A stretch of DNA of 64,000 nt, from positions 32,860 to 96,859 of the forward strand of contig DATJZY010000093.1 in the NCBI GenBank assembly GCA_035577985.1, written 5' to 3'. Source of the DNA: Candidatus Eisenbacteria bacterium (GTDB taxonomy: Bacteria; Desulfobacterota; Binatia; DP-6). Within the stretch, counting starts at the first letter, position 1, and each line of letters opens with the position of its first letter. The notes under the pieces were generated by a model. That model ran no database searches, had not been told where the DNA came from, and was given only the letters and a program-made list of their open reading frames with translations. The translations under genes and the position numbers were made by a program. Of this stretch, positions 11,924-22,104 are shown piece by piece.

Positions 11924-12566
11924 CGCCACCAGCGCTTCGATTCTCGAACTTTTCAGCCTGCGGCTGGGATTCTCGCTCACCCCCGATGCCATCCGCAGGA
12001 TCGATCGCTTCCTCGACACGCTGGAACTCTGGAACCGCCGGCTCCGTCTGACCGGCACACAGAGCCGCGAACAGTTGATCCAGCACCACGTCGCCGACGC
12101 GTTGGCCTGCGTTCCCTTGCTGCCGGGGGCTGGCGAGGTGCTCGATCTCGGAACGGGGGCAGGCTTCCCTGGCGTGGTCCTCTCCTGTGTGAGTCCCGAT
12201 CAGACCGTGACGCTCCTCGATTCCCGGCAGCGCCCCGTGAGCTTCTTGAACGAAGTCATCCGGGTCGCCGATCTCCAGGGAGCACGCACGATCCTCCTTC
12301 GGGCAGAGGATGCGGCCAGGGACGGGCGACTGGCCGGCCGCCAGACGCTCGTGACGTCGAGAGCGATTCGTCCCGATACGTTCTTCCGACTCGCGAAGCC
12401 GCTACTTGCCCCGGGCGGCCTCGCGGTGTCGATGCAAGCGCCGGCCGTTTCCCCGGAAACGATCCGAGCGATGGTTGCACCGCTCCGCCTGGAGCTCGTC
12501 GAGCTGCGAGACTACCGTCTTCCCGACGGCGATCCCCGACGGCTCGTCGTCTGCCGCGTCTCCTAG
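11916..12566 (+). CDS. rsmG: 16S rRNA (guanine-N7)-methyltransferase RsmG
   Basis: RsmG methylates G527 of 16S rRNA using S-adenosylmethionine. The product has 216 residues from a GTG that overlaps the jag stop by eight bases. Family landmarks are LELWNRRLRLTG, HHVADALAC, the SAM motif VLDLGTGAGFPGVVL, and LLDSRQRPVSFLNEV. The C-terminal half is somewhat divergent around the usual RAVA segment, which reads TSRAIRPDTFFRLAKPLL. The position before parA-parB matches the gidB-soj-spo0J order known in many bacteria. Confidence 0.94.
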   Translation: MPSATSASILELFSLRLGFSLTPDAIRRIDRFLDTLELWNRRLRLTGTQSREQLIQHHVADALACVPLLPGAGEVLDLGTGAGFPGVVLSCVSPDQTVTLLDSRQRPVSFLNEVIRVADLQGARTILLRAEDAARDGRLAGRQTLVTSRAIRPDTFFRLAKPLLAPGGLAVSMQAPAVSPETIRAMVAPLRLELVELRDYRLPDGDPRRLVVCRVS

Positions 12567-12622
12567 CCCGGTTCACGGTGCCGCCGCGCTGTGCTAACAG
12601 GGCGCTGGCGGGAAGGCTGGGG

Positions 12623-13414
12623 ATGGGGCGCATCATCGCGGTCGCGAACCAGAAGGGCGGAGTCGGCAAGACGACGACCGCGGTCAACATCGCCGCCGCG
12701 CTCGCGCTCGACGGACTCAGAACGCTGCTCGTCGATTGCGATCCCCAGGCGAGCGCAACCACCGGACTCGGCGTTCGTCCGGGCGAGGGGCAGGCGACGA
12801 CGTACGATCTGCTGATCGGCGACCACATTCCCGCCGGCGTCGTATGTGGCACGAGCATCGAGCAACTCGATCTCATCCCAGCGACGCGCGATCTCGTCGG
12901 TGCGGAGATCGAGCTCGTCGGGCTCGCGCGCCGCGAATTTCGGCTACGCGATCGCCTGATGCCGATCGCGCAGCCGTACGATTTCACGATCATCGATTCG
13001 CCGCCCTCGCTGAGTCTGCTGACGGTGAACGCCCTGTGCGCCGCCGATGGCGTCCTCGTGCCGCTCCAGGCGGAATATTACGCGCTCGAAGGTCTCACGG
13101 CGCTGCTCGACACGATCGGTCGCGTGCGCGACGCGCTGAATCCGACGCTCGCGCTCGACGGCCTCGTACTGACCATGTTCGACGGGCGGAACAGCCTCGC
13201 GCAGCAGGTGCAGACGGAAGTACGGACACACTTCGGCGATCAGGTCTTCCGGACCGTCATCCCACGCAACGTCCGGCTTTCGGAGTGCCCCAGCCACGGC
13301 CTGTCGGTGCTGCAGTACGATCCGCGGTCGCGCGGAGCGGTCGCCTATCGGGCGCTCGCGCGCGAGATCGCGACGCCGCGAGCGATCCGTGAGCCGGTCG
13401 CTGCAGAGGCTTGA
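12623..13414 (+). CDS. parA: Chromosome-partitioning ATPase ParA/Soj
   Basis: ParA is a deviant-Walker ATPase that binds DNA non-specifically and, with ParB, segregates the origin region. The product has 263 residues from the ATG at 12623, which follows GGAAGG and gives the typical beginning MGRIIAVANQKGGVGKTTTA. The signature lysine is Lys11 and the P-loop runs 11-17. Other landmarks are LVDCDPQASATTGLG and IIDSPPSLSLLTVNAL. A longer reading from GTG 12578 would add 15 untypical residues. parB follows. Confidence 0.95.
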   Translation: MGRIIAVANQKGGVGKTTTAVNIAAALALDGLRTLLVDCDPQASATTGLGVRPGEGQATTYDLLIGDHIPAGVVCGTSIEQLDLIPATRDLVGAEIELVGLARREFRLRDRLMPIAQPYDFTIIDSPPSLSLLTVNALCAADGVLVPLQAEYYALEGLTALLDTIGRVRDALNPTLALDGLVLTMFDGRNSLAQQVQTEVRTHFGDQVFRTVIPRNVRLSECPSHGLSVLQYDPRSRGAVAYRALAREIATPRAIREPVAAEA

Positions 13415-13438
13415 ATGATAGATAGCATGGAGGCGAGA

Positions 13439-14311
13439 ATGCGCAAAGCGTTGGGTCGCGGCCTCGAGGCGTTGCTGCCGGGAGCCCCCACCGAACCCGC
13501 ACAGCCACAGACGCGGGACCGGATCCCGCTGGCCGAGATCCGCCCCAATCCCGACCAGCCGCGGCGCCATTTCGAGGAGGCCGCCCTGGAGAGCCTCGCC
13601 CAGTCCATCCGCCGTCGGGGGCTCCTCCAGCCCCTGGTCGTGCGCCGAGTGGACGGCGGATACGAGCTGATCGCCGGCGAGCGCCGCCTGCGGGCCGCCC
13701 AGCGGGCGGGACTCGACGTCGTGCCGGTGGTCGTGCGCGAGGCCGGCCCACAGGAGCGTCTCGAGATCGCCCTCATCGAAAACCTCCAGCGCGAGGACCT
13801 GACCCCGCTCGAAGAGGCCGAAGCCTACCGCCACCTGATCGAGGTCTATGCGCTCACGCAGGACGAGGTGGCGCAGGCCGTAGGCAAGAGCCGCCCGGCC
13901 GTGGCGAACGCGATTCGGCTCCTCTCGCTCCCGGACGCCGTCAAGGCGCAGCTCGAGGGCGGGGAGCTCAGCGCGGGCCATGCCCGAGCCGTGCTGTCGA
14001 TCGACGGCCAGCGGGACCGGATCGAGTTTGCCCGCGAGCTCGTCGCCGACAAGGCGACCAAGGGGGAAGCCGAGCGCCGAGCCCAGGCCCGACGCACGAG
14101 GGAGACCCGCCCCGGAGCGCCGACCCGCCGGCGCGCGGAGGACCCGCATTGGCGATCGCTCGCCGAGGAGCTGACCAGGGCCCTCGGAACGCGCGTGCGC
14201 CTGCACCCTCGGGCGCGCGGCGGCACGATCGAGATCGAGTTCTACTCCGAGGCGGAGCTCACGCGGCTGGTCGACCGGCTTCGGGGTGCGGAACGCGCGC
14301 GAGCGTTTTGA
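13439..14311 (+). CDS. parB: Chromosome-partitioning protein ParB
   Basis: ParB is a CTP-dependent clamp that loads at parS sites and works with ParA. The product has 290 residues. A GGAGG at 13429-13433, five bases before the ATG at 13439, decides the start against the ATG at 13415. The N-terminus MRKALGRGLEALLP is the conserved ParA-stimulating segment. The CTP-binding GERRLRAA box is at about 80-87, followed by ENLQREDLTPLEEAEAY. The helix-turn-helix SRPAVANAIRLLSLP and a C-terminal dimer domain complete it. No parS-like 16-mer was found by eye in the window. Confidence 0.95.
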   Translation: MRKALGRGLEALLPGAPTEPAQPQTRDRIPLAEIRPNPDQPRRHFEEAALESLAQSIRRRGLLQPLVVRRVDGGYELIAGERRLRAAQRAGLDVVPVVVREAGPQERLEIALIENLQREDLTPLEEAEAYRHLIEVYALTQDEVAQAVGKSRPAVANAIRLLSLPDAVKAQLEGGELSAGHARAVLSIDGQRDRIEFARELVADKATKGEAERRAQARRTRETRPGAPTRRRAEDPHWRSLAEELTRALGTRVRLHPRARGGTIEIEFYSEAELTRLVDRLRGAERARAF

Positions 14312-14407
14312 CTCCATCTCCGAGCCGGTGCTAGAACCGCCCGGCTGTCCTTCAGGTGACCACCGCGGCCGTCGGGGCGAACTCGGCGACGCCCTCGGAG
14401 TACGTCG

Positions 14408-14977
14408 ATGGCAATTTTCGGCAAGGATCGTGAGCGGGGGGAGCGAACGCGCCTCGGGTCGTTCGAGGGCCCTGCACCATCCGGTGGAACATCGCCCGCG
14501 GAGGGGGAGATGCAGGAGCGCGACAGGGCGAGAACGACTGGTGACGAAAGCACCGGATCGAATGCATTTCTCGGCAAAGGAACACGGATTGTCGGCAAGA
14601 TCTTCTTCGAAGGGCCCGCGCGCATCGAAGGCGCCGTCGAAGGCGAGATCAGTGCACAGGACACGCTCACCATCGGCGAGAGCGCGGTCGTGAATGCGCA
14701 GATCACGGGCAACTCCGTGATCGTCCATGGCCGCGTCACCGGTGACGTCAACGCGCGCAAGCGCCTCGAGATCCGCGCTCCGGGACGCCTGGTGGGTAAC
14801 ATCTCCACTCCGAGCCTCGTCATCTTCGAGGGGGTCGTCTTCGAGGGGCAGTGCAGCATGGGGAGCGATGCGCGCGCGACCGACAAGGATCGCAGAATGG
14901 CCATCGTCTTCCCGAAGGACGACCGGGAGGCGGGCCTCACGGCACCACCCCGCGCCGCCGGGGAGCTCGGGAAGTAG
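14408..14977 (+). CDS. Bactofilin (polymer-forming cytoskeletal protein)
   Basis: This belongs to the bactofilin family, which forms nucleotide-free filaments often attached to the inner membrane. Bactofilins help with cell shape, polar ParABS placement or stalk growth. The product has 189 residues. A flexible N-terminal part of about 50 residues is followed by a right-handed beta-helix core (about 52-150) of repeated hydrophobic/Gly strands. Examples are FLGKGTRIVGKIFFEGPARI and GEISAQDTLTIGESAVVNAQ. The tail is charged and Pro-rich. Its place right after parB suggests a link with origin anchoring, as in myxobacteria; this is inference. Confidence 0.88.
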   Translation: MAIFGKDRERGERTRLGSFEGPAPSGGTSPAEGEMQERDRARTTGDESTGSNAFLGKGTRIVGKIFFEGPARIEGAVEGEISAQDTLTIGESAVVNAQITGNSVIVHGRVTGDVNARKRLEIRAPGRLVGNISTPSLVIFEGVVFEGQCSMGSDARATDKDRRMAIVFPKDDREAGLTAPPRAAGELGK

Positions 14978-15025
14978 GAGAGCGTCGGCTTCCACGCGAC
15001 CCGCGCTCCTCCCCGACCGGAATCC

Positions 15026-15460
15026 ATGGAAATCCCCGAAGAGTTCTTCAAGGTCCTGCTCGTCCAGATTGCGCTCTTCGTGGGGCTTTGGATGGTGCTG
15101 AAGCGCTTCTGGTTCGAGCCGGCACTGAAGGTCATCGCGGCGCGCGAGAAGCGTTCCCACGGAGCCATCGCCGAGGCGAAGGCCGCCCAGGACGAAGCGG
15201 CGCGTCTTCGACGCGAGCACGCCGCGGCGCTCGACCAGGCCAAGAGCGAAGCACAGCGCGACGTCCAGGAGCTCCTGCGTGAAGCCGAAGTGCAGCAACG
15301 AACGCTGATCACCGAAGCGACCGAGCAGGCGCATCGGACGATGGGCGAAGTGCGCAGCCAGATCGAACGGGAGGTCGCGTCCGCCCGGCAGCAGCTGCGC
15401 GCCGACGTCCAGGCCATGGCCAGGGAAGTCGCGAAGACCGTCTTGGGACGCGCGATCTGA
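15026..15460 (+). CDS. atpF': ATP synthase F0 subunit b' (peripheral stalk)
   Basis: This is one of two b-type stalk subunits that hold F1 still against the rotor. The product has 144 residues. A single N-terminal membrane helix (about 9-27, LLVQIALFVGLWMVL) leads into a long charged, Ala/Glu/Arg-rich coiled coil up to the end. No globular domain is present, as expected. It starts the F1 operon and is one base from the second b subunit. Assignment as b' rather than b is by order, as in deltaproteobacterial operons. Confidence 0.88.
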   Translation: MEIPEEFFKVLLVQIALFVGLWMVLKRFWFEPALKVIAAREKRSHGAIAEAKAAQDEAARLRREHAAALDQAKSEAQRDVQELLREAEVQQRTLITEATEQAHRTMGEVRSQIEREVASARQQLRADVQAMAREVAKTVLGRAI

Positions 15461-15461
15461 C

Positions 15462-15962
15462 ATGGAGCACGGGGGCCACGAGCCGTCCATCACGGAGCTG
15501 GGTTGGCCGCTGGTCAACTTCCTGCTGTTCGTGGGGCTGCTCGTCTGGCAGCTGCGCGGGCCGATTCGCGAATTCTTCCGCGCGCGCACGGAGCGTCTCC
15601 GCGACGAGCTCGCCGCCGGCGAGCAGGCGCGCAAAGAGGCCGAGGCGCTGCGCGCACGGCTCGCGAAGGACCTCGCCGATCTTCCCGCCACGCGCGACCG
15701 GCTGAAGGCCGATCTCCTCGCGACGGCGGGGCGCGAGCGCGATCAGATGATCGCGCAGGGCAAGGAGACGGCCGAGCGCATCCGGAACGATGCCAAGCTG
15801 CTCGCCGCGCAGGAGCTGGCTACGGCGCGGCGCGCGCTCCGTCAGGAGCTGGTCGGCGACGTCGTTCGGGAGGCGGGTCGGCTCGTGCAGGGCGCGCTCG
15901 CCCCCCAGGACCAGGAGCGGTTCGTGCGCGAGTTCGTCGACGCCGCGAGGTCGGCGTCGTGA
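15462..15962 (+). CDS. atpF: ATP synthase F0 subunit b (peripheral stalk)
   Basis: This is the second b-type stalk subunit, 166 residues long. The membrane helix is at about 14-30 (WPLVNFLLFVGLLVWQL) and contains the WPLVNF start typical of subunit b. It is followed by GPIREFFRARTERLRDEL and a long coiled coil. The TGA overlaps the GTG of atpH (GTGA), so translation is probably coupled. Two adjacent b genes suggest a heterodimeric stalk, as in deltaproteobacteria, photosynthetic bacteria and chloroplasts. Confidence 0.92.
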   Translation: MEHGGHEPSITELGWPLVNFLLFVGLLVWQLRGPIREFFRARTERLRDELAAGEQARKEAEALRARLAKDLADLPATRDRLKADLLATAGRERDQMIAQGKETAERIRNDAKLLAAQELATARRALRQELVGDVVREAGRLVQGALAPQDQERFVREFVDAARSAS

Positions 15963-16504
15963 CCGGCGGCCTCGGTCGACGCTACGCGCAGGCATTGATC
16001 GGCCTCGCGCGCGATGGGGGTACGCTCGTCACGGCGGGCGAAGAGCTGGCACGGGCCGCGGCAACGTTCGCGACGCCCGAGCTCCGCAACGTCGTGATCA
16101 ATCCCGGAGTCGCCGCGGTCAGGCGCCGCGCGGTCGTGGACGCGACGGTCACCAAGCTCGGCGTCTCGACGATCGTGGGGAACCTGATTCGCCTGCTGGG
16201 CGATCGGGATCGCCTCGCGGTGCTGGATGACGTCGCGCGCGCGTACGATGCGCTCGTCGATCGCGAGCTCGGCCGCGCGCGGGTGAAGATCCGCAGCGTG
16301 ACGAAGCTCACCGACGTCCAGATCGCCGAGCTCGAGCAACTCGCACGGCGACTCACCGGGAAGAGCCAGATCGTCGTGTCCACCGAGATCGATCCCGCGC
16401 TCATCGGTGGCGTCGTGCTCGATGCCAGCGGCACCGTGTACGACGGCAGCGTCAAGACTCAGCTCGCCCGCCTGGCCGGCAGCATGGCCGGCGAGGGGGC
16501 GTAA
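15959..16504 (+). CDS. atpH: ATP synthase F1 subunit delta
   Basis: Delta links the top of F1 to the b/b' stalk. The product has 181 residues from the GTG at 15959, which overlaps the atpF stop and gives the expected start GGLGRRYAQALIGLA. The C-terminal signature STEIDPALIGGVVLDASGTV is clear. The length is normal. It is separated from atpA by about 20 bases that contain a strong GGGGGGAA ribosome-binding site. Confidence 0.94.
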   Translation: MTGGLGRRYAQALIGLARDGGTLVTAGEELARAAATFATPELRNVVINPGVAAVRRRAVVDATVTKLGVSTIVGNLIRLLGDRDRLAVLDDVARAYDALVDRELGRARVKIRSVTKLTDVQIAELEQLARRLTGKSQIVVSTEIDPALIGGVVLDASGTVYDGSVKTQLARLAGSMAGEGA

Positions 16505-16525
16505 ACGACCGGGGGGAATGGTTTG

Positions 16526-18034
16526 ATGCAGATCAACGCTGCGGAAATCAGCGACATCATCCGCCAGCAGATCAAGGACTATCAGAAGCAGGTCGAAGTA
16601 CGGGAGACCGGGCTGGTCCTCTCGTGCGGCGACGGCATCGCGCGCGTCTACGGGCTCGACAAGGTCGCGGCCGGGGAGCTCGTCGAGTTTCCGCACAACG
16701 TCTTCGGCCTCGTGCTGAACCTCGAAGAGGACAACGTCGGCGTGGCGCTCATGGGCGAGGCCGACCTCATCAAGGAAGGCGACGAGGTTCGTCGGACGGG
16801 GCGCATCGCAGAGGTGCCGGTCGGCGAGGCGCTGCTCGGACGCGTCGTGAACGCGCTCGGGCAGCCGGTCGACGGCAAGGGCGCGATCAAGACGCCGCAC
16901 TCCCGGCGCATCGAGCTGAAGGCGCCCGGCATCATCGCACGCGAGCCCGTGAAGATGCCGCTGCAGACTGGGCTCAAGCCCATCGATGCCATGATCCCGA
17001 TCGGACGCGGCCAGCGCGAGCTGATCATCGGCGATCGCCAGACCGGCAAGACCGCGGTCGCCATCGACACGATCATCAACCAGCGCGGCGGCGACGTGCA
17101 GTGCTTCTACGTCGCGATCGGCCAAAAGCGCTCGACGGTCGCGCAGGTCGTCGACCGGCTCTCCAAGTTCGGTGCCATGGACTACACGACAGTCGTCGTT
17201 GCGTCGGCGTCGGACCCGGCGCCGATGCAGTTCATCGCGCCCTACAGCGGCTGCACGATGGGCGAGTATTTCCGCGACAGCGGACGGCACGCCCTCGTGA
17301 TCTACGACGATCTTTCCAAGCAGGCGACCGCGTATCGCCAGCTCTCGCTGCTCCTGCGGCGTCCGCCGGGCCGCGAAGCGTACCCGGGCGACGTCTTCTA
17401 CTTGCATTCGCGCCTCCTCGAGCGCGCCGCGAAGATGAGCCCCGAGCAGGGCGGTGGCTCGCTGACCGCGTTGCCGATCATCGAAACGCAGGCAGGCGAC
17501 GTGTCCGCGTACATCCCGACCAACGTGATCTCGATCACGGACGGCCAGATCTTCCTCGAGAGCGATCTCTTCTACGCCGGCGTTCGACCCGCGGTGAACG
17601 TCGGCATCTCCGTGTCTCGCGTCGGCGGCAACGCCCAGATCAAGGCCATGAAGAAGGTCGCGGGACCCCTGCGCCTCGAGCTGGCGCAGTACCGCGAGAT
17701 GGCGGCGTTCGCACAGTTCGGCTCGGACCTCGACGCCGCCACCAAGCGGCAGCTCGATCGCGGCGTGCGCCTGGTCGAGGTGATGAAGCAGGGACAATAC
17801 GTTCCCCTCGCCGTCGAGAAGCAGGTCGCCATCATCTACGCCGCGACGAACGGGTACCTGGACACCCTGCCCGTCGCGGCGCTCCAGCGCTACGAGCGTG
17901 AGCTCTACAACTTCCTCGAAGCCAAGCACCCGCAGACCCTTCCCGCCGTCAAGGAGAAGAAGGAGATCACGGACGACGTGAAGGCCAAGCTCGACGCTGC
18001 GCTGCAGGACTTCGCGAAAGTCTTCGCCGCCTAG
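16526..18034 (+). CDS. atpA: ATP synthase F1 subunit alpha
   Basis: This is the regulatory nucleotide-binding subunit of the F1 hexamer, 502 residues from the ATG at 16526. A TTG directly before it is a less likely start. The P-loop is GDRQTGKTA, and the family pattern [14 protein letters not shown] is present. The N-terminus [17 protein letters not shown] is the delta-binding segment. The Gly-rich GGGGGGAA just upstream is a strong ribosome site. The gene sits in the order F', F, H, A, G, D, C. Confidence 0.97.
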   Translation: MQINAAEISDIIRQQIKDYQKQVEVRETGLVLSCGDGIARVYGLDKVAAGELVEFPHNVFGLVLNLEEDNVGVALMGEADLIKEGDEVRRTGRIAEVPVGEALLGRVVNALGQPVDGKGAIKTPHSRRIELKAPGIIAREPVKMPLQTGLKPIDAMIPIGRGQRELIIGDRQTGKTAVAIDTIINQRGGDVQCFYVAIGQKRSTVAQVVDRLSKFGAMDYTTVVVASASDPAPMQFIAPYSGCTMGEYFRDSGRHALVIYDDLSKQATAYRQLSLLLRRPPGREAYPGDVFYLHSRLLERAAKMSPEQGGGSLTALPIIETQAGDVSAYIPTNVISITDGQIFLESDLFYAGVRPAVNVGISVSRVGGNAQIKAMKKVAGPLRLELAQYREMAAFAQFGSDLDAATKRQLDRGVRLVEVMKQGQYVPLAVEKQVAIIYAATNGYLDTLPVAALQRYERELYNFLEAKHPQTLPAVKEKKEITDDVKAKLDAALQDFAKVFAA

Positions 18035-18039
18035 CCGCG

Positions 18040-20336
<2,297 letters not shown>

Positions 20337-20337
20337 G

Positions 20338-20601
20338 ATGGCGACCCGACTGCGCCTGCGCGTCTACAGCCCCGAGCGCCAGCTCGTGGACGCCGACGTC
20401 TCCGAGGTGACGGCTCCCGGAGCGTTCGGCGAGATCGGCGTCCTGCCCGATCACGCGGCGCTCGTGACCGCGCTCGAGCCCGGAACGCTCTCGTACAAGG
20501 ACGGCGCGACCACGACCCGGCTCACGATCGGCGGCGGCTTTGCCGAGGTGCGCGACAACGTGATGACCGTGCTCGCCGACTCGGCGCAGGTGGAGGCGTA
20601 G
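20338..20601 (+). CDS. atpC: ATP synthase F1 subunit epsilon, short form without C-terminal domain
   Basis: Epsilon joins gamma to the c-ring. The product has only 87 residues, against about 130-140 for the full-length form. The N-terminal beta-sandwich is complete, with SPERQLVDADVSEVTAPGAF, GEIGVLPDHAALVTAL and GGGFAEVRDNVMTVLADSAQ. The protein ends right after it, so the two C-terminal helices that inhibit ATP hydrolysis are missing. No in-frame continuation follows; the stop is clean and a hairpin starts at once. This looks like a natural short form rather than a frameshift. Confidence 0.93.
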   Translation: MATRLRLRVYSPERQLVDADVSEVTAPGAFGEIGVLPDHAALVTALEPGTLSYKDGATTTRLTIGGGFAEVRDNVMTVLADSAQVEA

Positions 20602-20620
20602 CGGTTCGACGGCGAACCGC
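20601..20620 (+). terminator. GC hairpin at the end of the ATP synthase operon
   Basis: GCGGTTCG and CGAACCGC form a perfect 8-base stem around the loop ACGG, starting on the last base of the atpC stop codon. There is no T-run, and the next gene starts at 20630. It may be a weak terminator or an mRNA 3'-end stabiliser rather than a full intrinsic terminator. Confidence 0.5.
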
Positions 20621-20629
20621 GGGCGTCGC

Positions 20630-21376
20630 ATGGGCAGGCTCGATGGCAAGACCGCGCTGGTGACCGGCGGCGGCCGCGGCATCGGGCGCGGCATCGTGCT
20701 CGAGTTCGCCCGCGAAGGCGCCGACGTCGCGATCAACTACCGTCGGGACAAGGATGCCGCCGAGACGACCGTGCGCGACGTCCAGGGGCTCGGTCGCCGG
20801 GCGATCGCCGTGCGCGGCGACGTCAGCCAGTGGGACCAGGTGTCGGCGATGGTCGCGGAGGCGGTCGGCTTTCTCGGTGGGCTCGACATCGCGGTCGCGA
20901 ACTCCGGTGTGGCGTCGAGGTTTCAGACCGTCGCAGACCTCGATCCGGGCGAGTGGAAGCGCGTGACGTCGACGGATCTCGACGGCGCGTTCTACACGGC
21001 CAAGGCCGTCATCCCTCACGTCGTCGCGCGCAAGGGCGTGGTGCTCTTCATATCCTCGGTCGGGGCCGACATGGCAGCCGCTCGCGGCGCGCCCTATCAC
21101 TCGTCCAAAGCGGCCGTGAACGCGCTCGCGCGCGTCCTCGCCAAGGAGGTCGCCTCCGCCGGCGTACGGGTCAACTGCATCGCGCCGGGTCTCGTGCGCT
21201 CCGACATGGGAAACAAGCTGATCGGATTCTTCGGCGAGGGGCTCGTCCAGACGATCCCGCTCGGCCGCGCCGGCGAGCCCGTCGACATCGGACGGGCGGC
21301 CGTCTTCCTCGCCTCCGATGACGGTGGATGGATCACGGGCAAGATCCTCCGCGTCGACGGCGGCGCCTGCATGTAG
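20630..21376 (+). CDS. SDR family oxidoreductase (3-oxoacyl-ACP-reductase-like)
   Basis: This is a cytoplasmic short-chain dehydrogenase of 248 residues, probably NADP(H)- or NAD(H)-dependent. The cofactor motif TGGGRGIGRG is at about 12-21. The catalytic set is Ser142 or Ser143, Tyr156 and Lys160 (PYHSSK), and the usual NAG motif reads NSG at about 91. The C-terminus ITGKILRVDGGACM is typical of the classical FabG-like group. It stands alone between the atp operon and a TetR-led operon. The substrate cannot be told; family members include acyl, sugar and steroid dehydrogenases. Confidence 0.85.
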   Translation: MGRLDGKTALVTGGGRGIGRGIVLEFAREGADVAINYRRDKDAAETTVRDVQGLGRRAIAVRGDVSQWDQVSAMVAEAVGFLGGLDIAVANSGVASRFQTVADLDPGEWKRVTSTDLDGAFYTAKAVIPHVVARKGVVLFISSVGADMAAARGAPYHSSKAAVNALARVLAKEVASAGVRVNCIAPGLVRSDMGNKLIGFFGEGLVQTIPLGRAGEPVDIGRAAVFLASDDGGWITGKILRVDGGACM

Positions 21377-21412
21377 GGGCTTGCGGGGTGGTGCAGCGAC
21401 CTGATTTCCCCG

Positions 21413-21439
21413 TTGACAGGGCGCGTCACCGAAGATACT
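21413..21439 (+). promoter_or_regulatory. Candidate promoter of the tetR-acyl-CoA dehydrogenase operon
   Basis: A perfect -35 TTGACA (21413-21418) is followed after 15 bases by GATACT (21434-21439), a 4-of-6 match to TATAAT. Transcription would begin about 5-8 bases beyond, almost at the ATG at 21451, so the message may be nearly leaderless. No ribosome-binding site is seen before that ATG. The -10 overlaps the operator palindrome. Confidence 0.55.
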
Positions 21440-21452
21440 GAACGTTTAGTAT
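21435..21452. promoter_or_regulatory. TetR-type operator palindrome overlapping the start codon
   Basis: ATACTGAAC (21435-21443) and GTTTAGTAT (21444-21452) form an 18-base inverted repeat with 8 of 9 pairs matching. It covers the likely -10 element and the first two bases of the tetR ATG. This geometry suggests autorepression of the regulator and of the two dehydrogenase genes behind it. Binding by this TetR protein is inferred from position. Confidence 0.7.
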
Positions 21453-22104
21453 GTCGCCCGTCGGCCGGCCCAGGCGAGCGGAGCGCGCCGAACCCTCGCG
21501 CAAGCACTTGATGGCGGCAGCCATCGATTGCTTCGCCCGCCTCGGCTACCAGGGCACCTCGATCGACCGCATCGCCCGCCACGCGGGCGTGACCAAAGGC
21601 GCGCTCTACTACCACTTCCGGGACAAGGAAGAGCTCCTCTTCGAGGCCGTGAGCGACCGCGTCGGCGGCTTCGAGCAGCACGTGCTCGCCGAGGTCGGGC
21701 CGTCGATCGACACGATCGGCGCGCTCCGCCGGGTCATCGACGCCTGCTTCTTTCACGCCACGGTTTCGAACCACCGGCGCTTCATCATCACCCTCATGGT
21801 CGAGGCGCTCGACACGAATCCGCAGCTCTCGGCCAAGTTCCAGCGCATCCTGCGGCGCATGCGCGCCTTCCTCGCCGAGGTCGTGCGGCGCGGTCAGGAG
21901 GCCGGGACGGTTCGAGCCGAGCTCGACGCCGAGCAAACGGCGGCGCTCGTCGCCGGCGCGATCATGGGAGCCGAGATTCAACACTACCAGGATCCCGCCG
22001 AGGTCGATCTCCGCAGGGTCCTGGACACGCTGGTCGTGCAGCTCGCCGACTGGCTGACGCCGCGATCCAGGGCGGTCGCGACGACGGGAGGCTACGAAGC
22101 ATGA
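21451..22104 (+). CDS. TetR family transcriptional regulator
   Basis: This is a one-component repressor of 217 residues. The N-terminal helix-turn-helix covers about 30-62, with YQGTSIDRIARHAGVTKGAL followed by YYHFRDKEELLFEAV. The C-terminal part is a helical ligand and dimer domain of the TetR_C type, with no recognised specificity. The stop overlaps the next ATG (ATGA), so it is the first gene of an operon with two acyl-CoA dehydrogenases. The likely ligand is an acyl-CoA or related compound, as for FadR/KstR-like TetR proteins; this is inferred from context. Confidence 0.9.
   Translation: MSPVGRPRRAERAEPSRKHLMAAAIDCFARLGYQGTSIDRIARHAGVTKGALYYHFRDKEELLFEAVSDRVGGFEQHVLAEVGPSIDTIGALRRVIDACFFHATVSNHRRFIITLMVEALDTNPQLSAKFQRILRRMRAFLAEVVRRGQEAGTVRAELDAEQTAALVAGAIMGAEIQHYQDPAEVDLRRVLDTLVVQLADWLTPRSRAVATTGGYEA

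Noticed and set aside
12567..14407. A parS site near parAB
   Set aside because: No 16-base TGTTTCACGTGAAACA-like palindrome was seen here; sites may lie outside the window or be diverged.
12944..15691. A long open frame on the minus strand across parA, parB, bactofilin and atpF'
   Set aside because: It is antisense to well-recognised genes, is composed of Arg/Leu/Ala-rich sequence without a family pattern, and is an expected by-product of high GC codon use.
15842..17929. A 695-codon open frame antisense to the ATP synthase genes
   Set aside because: The opposite strand encodes delta and alpha with all motifs; the antisense product shows no domain and is full of His/Asp/Arg runs typical of shadow frames.
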